This document shows positions 56,240 through 58,162 of a stretch of 58,162 nucleotides of DNA, piece after piece; the stretch's first letter is position 1, and every line of letters begins with the position of its first letter. The position numbers and the translations under genes are program-made. The stretch covers positions 1 to 58,162 of the forward strand of contig CAYJWI010000005.1 in the NCBI GenBank assembly GCA_964373815.1, in the 5' to 3' direction. The notes beneath the pieces were generated by a model. The model was given only the letters and a program-made list of their open reading frames with translations. It did no database searches and had not been told where the DNA came from. Source of the DNA: UBA10205 sp964373815. Lineage in GTDB: Archaea > Iainarchaeota > Iainarchaeia > Iainarchaeales > Iainarchaeaceae.

Positions 56240-56695
56240 ATGGGCAGAATGCATTCAGGGGCGAAGGGAAGGCACGGCAGCACGCCGCCAGCATCCAAGA
56301 AGAGCCCTGACTGGGTCGAGTACAAGGCCGACGAAGTGGACCAGATAATTCTCGAGCTCGCGAACTCGGGGCTTACCGCAAGCGAAATCGGGATGACCCT
56401 GCGCGACCAGTACGGCATCCCGAGCGTGAAAAACCTCACAGGCAAAAACATTGAAAAAATCCTCTCAAAGCACGGCCTGCAGTCGGACATTCCAAGGGAT
56501 CTTCTGAACCTCATAAAGAAGTCCGTGACATTGCAAAGGCACATGGAAAAAAACAAGAAGGACCAGACGGCAAAGAGGGGTTACCAGCTAACCGTGAGCA
56601 AAATCCGCAGGCTTACAGATTATTATTCTAAGAAAGGGAAGCTCGCAAAGGACTGGAGATACACTCCGGAAACCGCGGCGCTTTTGGTGAAGTGA
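56240..56695 (+). CDS. rps15: 30S ribosomal protein uS15
   Basis: 151 residues from the ATG at 56240. GRMHSGAKGRHGSTPPASKKSPDWVEYKADEVDQIILELANSGLTASEIGM is the archaeal uS15 N-terminal part, and the LIKKSVTLQRHMEKNKKD / RRLTDYYSKKGKLAKDWRY core follows. Confidence 0.97.
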   Translation: MGRMHSGAKGRHGSTPPASKKSPDWVEYKADEVDQIILELANSGLTASEIGMTLRDQYGIPSVKNLTGKNIEKILSKHGLQSDIPRDLLNLIKKSVTLQRHMEKNKKDQTAKRGYQLTVSKIRRLTDYYSKKGKLAKDWRYTPETAALLVK

Positions 56696-56705
56696 AGGTG
56701 GCTTG

Positions 56706-57338
56706 ATGGCGCAGATTGTCGAAGAGAAGAAGGAAAAGGCAGGCCAGAAGGAGAAGGCCCCGCAGCCAAAGACGAGAAAGAAGGCCGGAGGTGACAAGTG
56801 GAAGAAGAAGGCATGGTACACGGTTATAGCGCCCGAGGAGTTCGAGCGCAGGGAAATCGGCGAAACGATAGCCGAAAAGCCTGAAATGCTCATTGGAAGG
56901 GTAATCGCGGTCACAGGAAGGGACCTTGCAAACCAGCCAAAAAAACAGCACATCAAGATCAGGTTCCGCGTCACTGGCGTTAGCGGCAACAAGGCGCTCA
57001 CGCAAGCTTCCGGCCACATAATAAAGGAGGACTTCATAAGGAGGCTTTTGCGCAGAAGGTGCAGCAAAATAACTTCCGTGAAAAATTACGCTTCCAAGGA
57101 CGCAAAGAAGGTCAAGATGAAGGTCATTATAGTTACAGAAAAAAGGGCTTCGGGAAAGCAGAAGGCCGGCATCAAGAGAAAATCCGAGGAAATGTCCAAG
57201 GCAATAATCGGCTCAATCGATTCAAGGAAAGTAATTGATGAAATTGTTTTCGGCACAATCCCGAACAAGCTCTACCCGGAGCTCAAAAAAATAGTCCCAA
57301 TAAAGAGGATAGAAATAACAAGCTCTTCCGTATTCTGA
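56706..57338 (+). CDS. rps3ae: 30S ribosomal protein eS1 (S3ae)
   Basis: 210 residues from the ATG at 56706. KKAWYTVIAPEEFERREIGETIAEKPEMLIGRVIAVTGRDLANQPKKQHIKIRFRV identifies eS1. Lys-rich N-terminus of about 30 residues. Located at the mRNA exit side of the 30S. Pairing with uS15 is usual in archaea. Confidence 0.97.
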   Translation: MAQIVEEKKEKAGQKEKAPQPKTRKKAGGDKWKKKAWYTVIAPEEFERREIGETIAEKPEMLIGRVIAVTGRDLANQPKKQHIKIRFRVTGVSGNKALTQASGHIIKEDFIRRLLRRRCSKITSVKNYASKDAKKVKMKVIIVTEKRASGKQKAGIKRKSEEMSKAIIGSIDSRKVIDEIVFGTIPNKLYPELKKIVPIKRIEITSSSVF

Positions 57339-57348
57339 CGGTGTGTAA

Positions 57349-58026
57349 ATGCCTGGAAACATTCCGCCATGGCAAATCGTTGCAGCAATACTTGCAGTTT
57401 TCTCTGCTGCAGCGCATTTCACAAAAGTGCTCAGCGCTTTGGGAATAGTGTTTGCTGTAATGGTAGGGATAATCGCTTTCGCTTCAGGGGGATTCCCCGC
57501 GTTCTTCACCCTCATAATTTTTTATTGCGTCGCGGAGGCAGCGACAAGGCTCGGAAGGAAAAAAAACGAAGGGCACGAGCAGAGGAGTGCTGGAAACATC
57601 ATCGGCAACTCCATTCCCGCAATAGCCTGCCTTCTGCTCGGATACCCCATAGGTTTTTTCGGCGCGGTTTCGGCTGCGTTCGCGGACACCATTTCCTCGG
57701 AAATCGGGATGCTTTCACGGAAAAAGCCCGTGCTCATAACGACATTTAAGGAAGTTAAGAAAGGCACTGACGGCGGCATAACGGCGCTTGGAATGCTAAG
57801 CTCCGCTATCGCCGCTGCAATAATCGGAGCTGCTTATTATTTCATGGTGGCAAATTCTCCGAAGATATTTGCAATAATAGTTGTTTCGGGAATTGGCGGA
57901 AGCGTTGTCGACAGCCTGCTCGGGGCGGTGTTTGAGAAAAAGGGCAGGCTCGACAACACGCAGGTCAACTTCATTGCAAGCCTTTTCGGCGGAATCATAG
58001 CGCTCGCCCTCGCATGGGCTATTTGA
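57349..58026 (+). CDS. DUF92/TMEM19-family membrane protein
   Basis: 225 residues with about six transmembrane helices. The conserved core is ATRLGRKKNEGHEQRSAGNIIGNSIPA, then AAFADTISSEIGMLSRKKPVLITTFKEVKKGTDGGIT and GSVVDSLLGAVFEKKG. Plant homologue VTE6 is a phytyl-phosphate kinase, so an isoprenoid-phosphate role is possible but inferred. Confidence 0.9.
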   Translation: MPGNIPPWQIVAAILAVFSAAAHFTKVLSALGIVFAVMVGIIAFASGGFPAFFTLIIFYCVAEAATRLGRKKNEGHEQRSAGNIIGNSIPAIACLLLGYPIGFFGAVSAAFADTISSEIGMLSRKKPVLITTFKEVKKGTDGGITALGMLSSAIAAAIIGAAYYFMVANSPKIFAIIVVSGIGGSVVDSLLGAVFEKKGRLDNTQVNFIASLFGGIIALALAWAI

Positions 58027-58085
58027 GCTTTTTGGCCGCTCCATTTCCTGCACGCGGCAGAACCATAGCTGGGAGGGGTTTATTT

Positions 58086-58100
58086 GGCGTATATAACGCC
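58086..58100 (+). promoter_or_regulatory. TATA box embedded in an inverted repeat
   Basis: GGCGT-ATATA-ACGCC is a 5-bp inverted repeat around a TATA core. It is preceded by TTTATTT and followed, about 15-30 bases on, by a small CTTAT/ATAAG stem. The gene it serves lies beyond the window. Bases 58101-58162 hold no recognisable gene start. Confidence 0.4.
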
Positions 58101-58162
58101 CGCCCTCCTGTCTTATCCCGAAATAAGGTCCTCTCTAGAAATTTAGCAAGGTCTCTGGAATA

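Noticed and set aside
58040..58162. Start of a structural RNA gene at the right edge
   Set aside because: A TATA box and a small stem are visible, but too little sequence remains to recognise any RNA or protein.

Overview
The window is archaeal chromosomal DNA: archaeal/eukaryotic-type ribosomal proteins (eL14, eL18, eL19, eL24, eL32, eL34, eS1, eS4, eS6, eS24, eS28, eS31), aEF1A, aIF1, aIF2-gamma, aIF5B, RNA polymerase subunits D, N, E and Spt4, KEOPS subunits, L7Ae, TATA-box promoters close to start codons, and a tRNA with an intron after position 37. The small intergenic spacers, low-complexity tails on ribosomal proteins, Cys-rich surface proteins and a bacterial-type DnaK system suggest a DPANN-type archaeon (Diapherotrites or Micrarchaeota-like). 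That placement is inference, not shown directly.

Layout. Positions 1-11761 are accessory in character: two divergent surface-protein genes, aEF1A-uS10, archease and the RNA ligase RtcB separated by a free-standing LAGLIDADG endonuclease gene, a Tyr-rich surface protein, a DsbA-like protein that has lost its CxxC, and a glycosyltransferase. Positions 11945-33142 form a long co-directional run in S10/spc/alpha order: uL3-uL4-uL23-uL2-uS19-uL22-uS3-uL29-aIF1-Rpp29-uS17-uL14-uL24-eS4-uL5-uS14-uS8-uL6-eL32-eL19-uL18-uS5-uL30-uL15-SecY-EMC3-like-eL34-eL14-uS13-uS4-uS11-RpoD-tRNA-Leu-eL18-uL13-uS9-RpoN-uS2. Positions 33498-46655 hold a TrmB-like regulator, GluRS, L7Ae-eS28-eL24-Ndk-dUTPase-aIF5B, eS6-aIF2-gamma-PIN-RpoE-Spt4-eS24-eS31, and an Sua5-Kae1 pair for the t6A tRNA modification. 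Positions 46695-58026 hold a winged-helix regulator divergent from grpE-dnaK-dnaJ with a palindromic operator between them, ValRS, Bud32, uS15, eS1 and a DUF92 membrane protein.

The most interesting signal is a family of about 75-nt elements in the otherwise tightly packed ribosomal operons: two tandem copies before uL22, one before eL34 and one before eS28, with a diverged relative before aEF1A. Each good copy can fold into a hairpin capped by a GC-(A/C)CAA-GC loop followed by an H-type pseudoknot. The stems differ in sequence but stay paired. In the eS28 copy the Shine-Dalgarno sequence is one strand of the pseudoknot, and the pseudoknot ends at the start codon. This looks like a cis-acting translational control RNA. 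Second is a near-identical N-terminal module of about 33 residues shared by the unrelated proteins uL23 and eL32. All structure calls were made by eye, without a folding program or database search.
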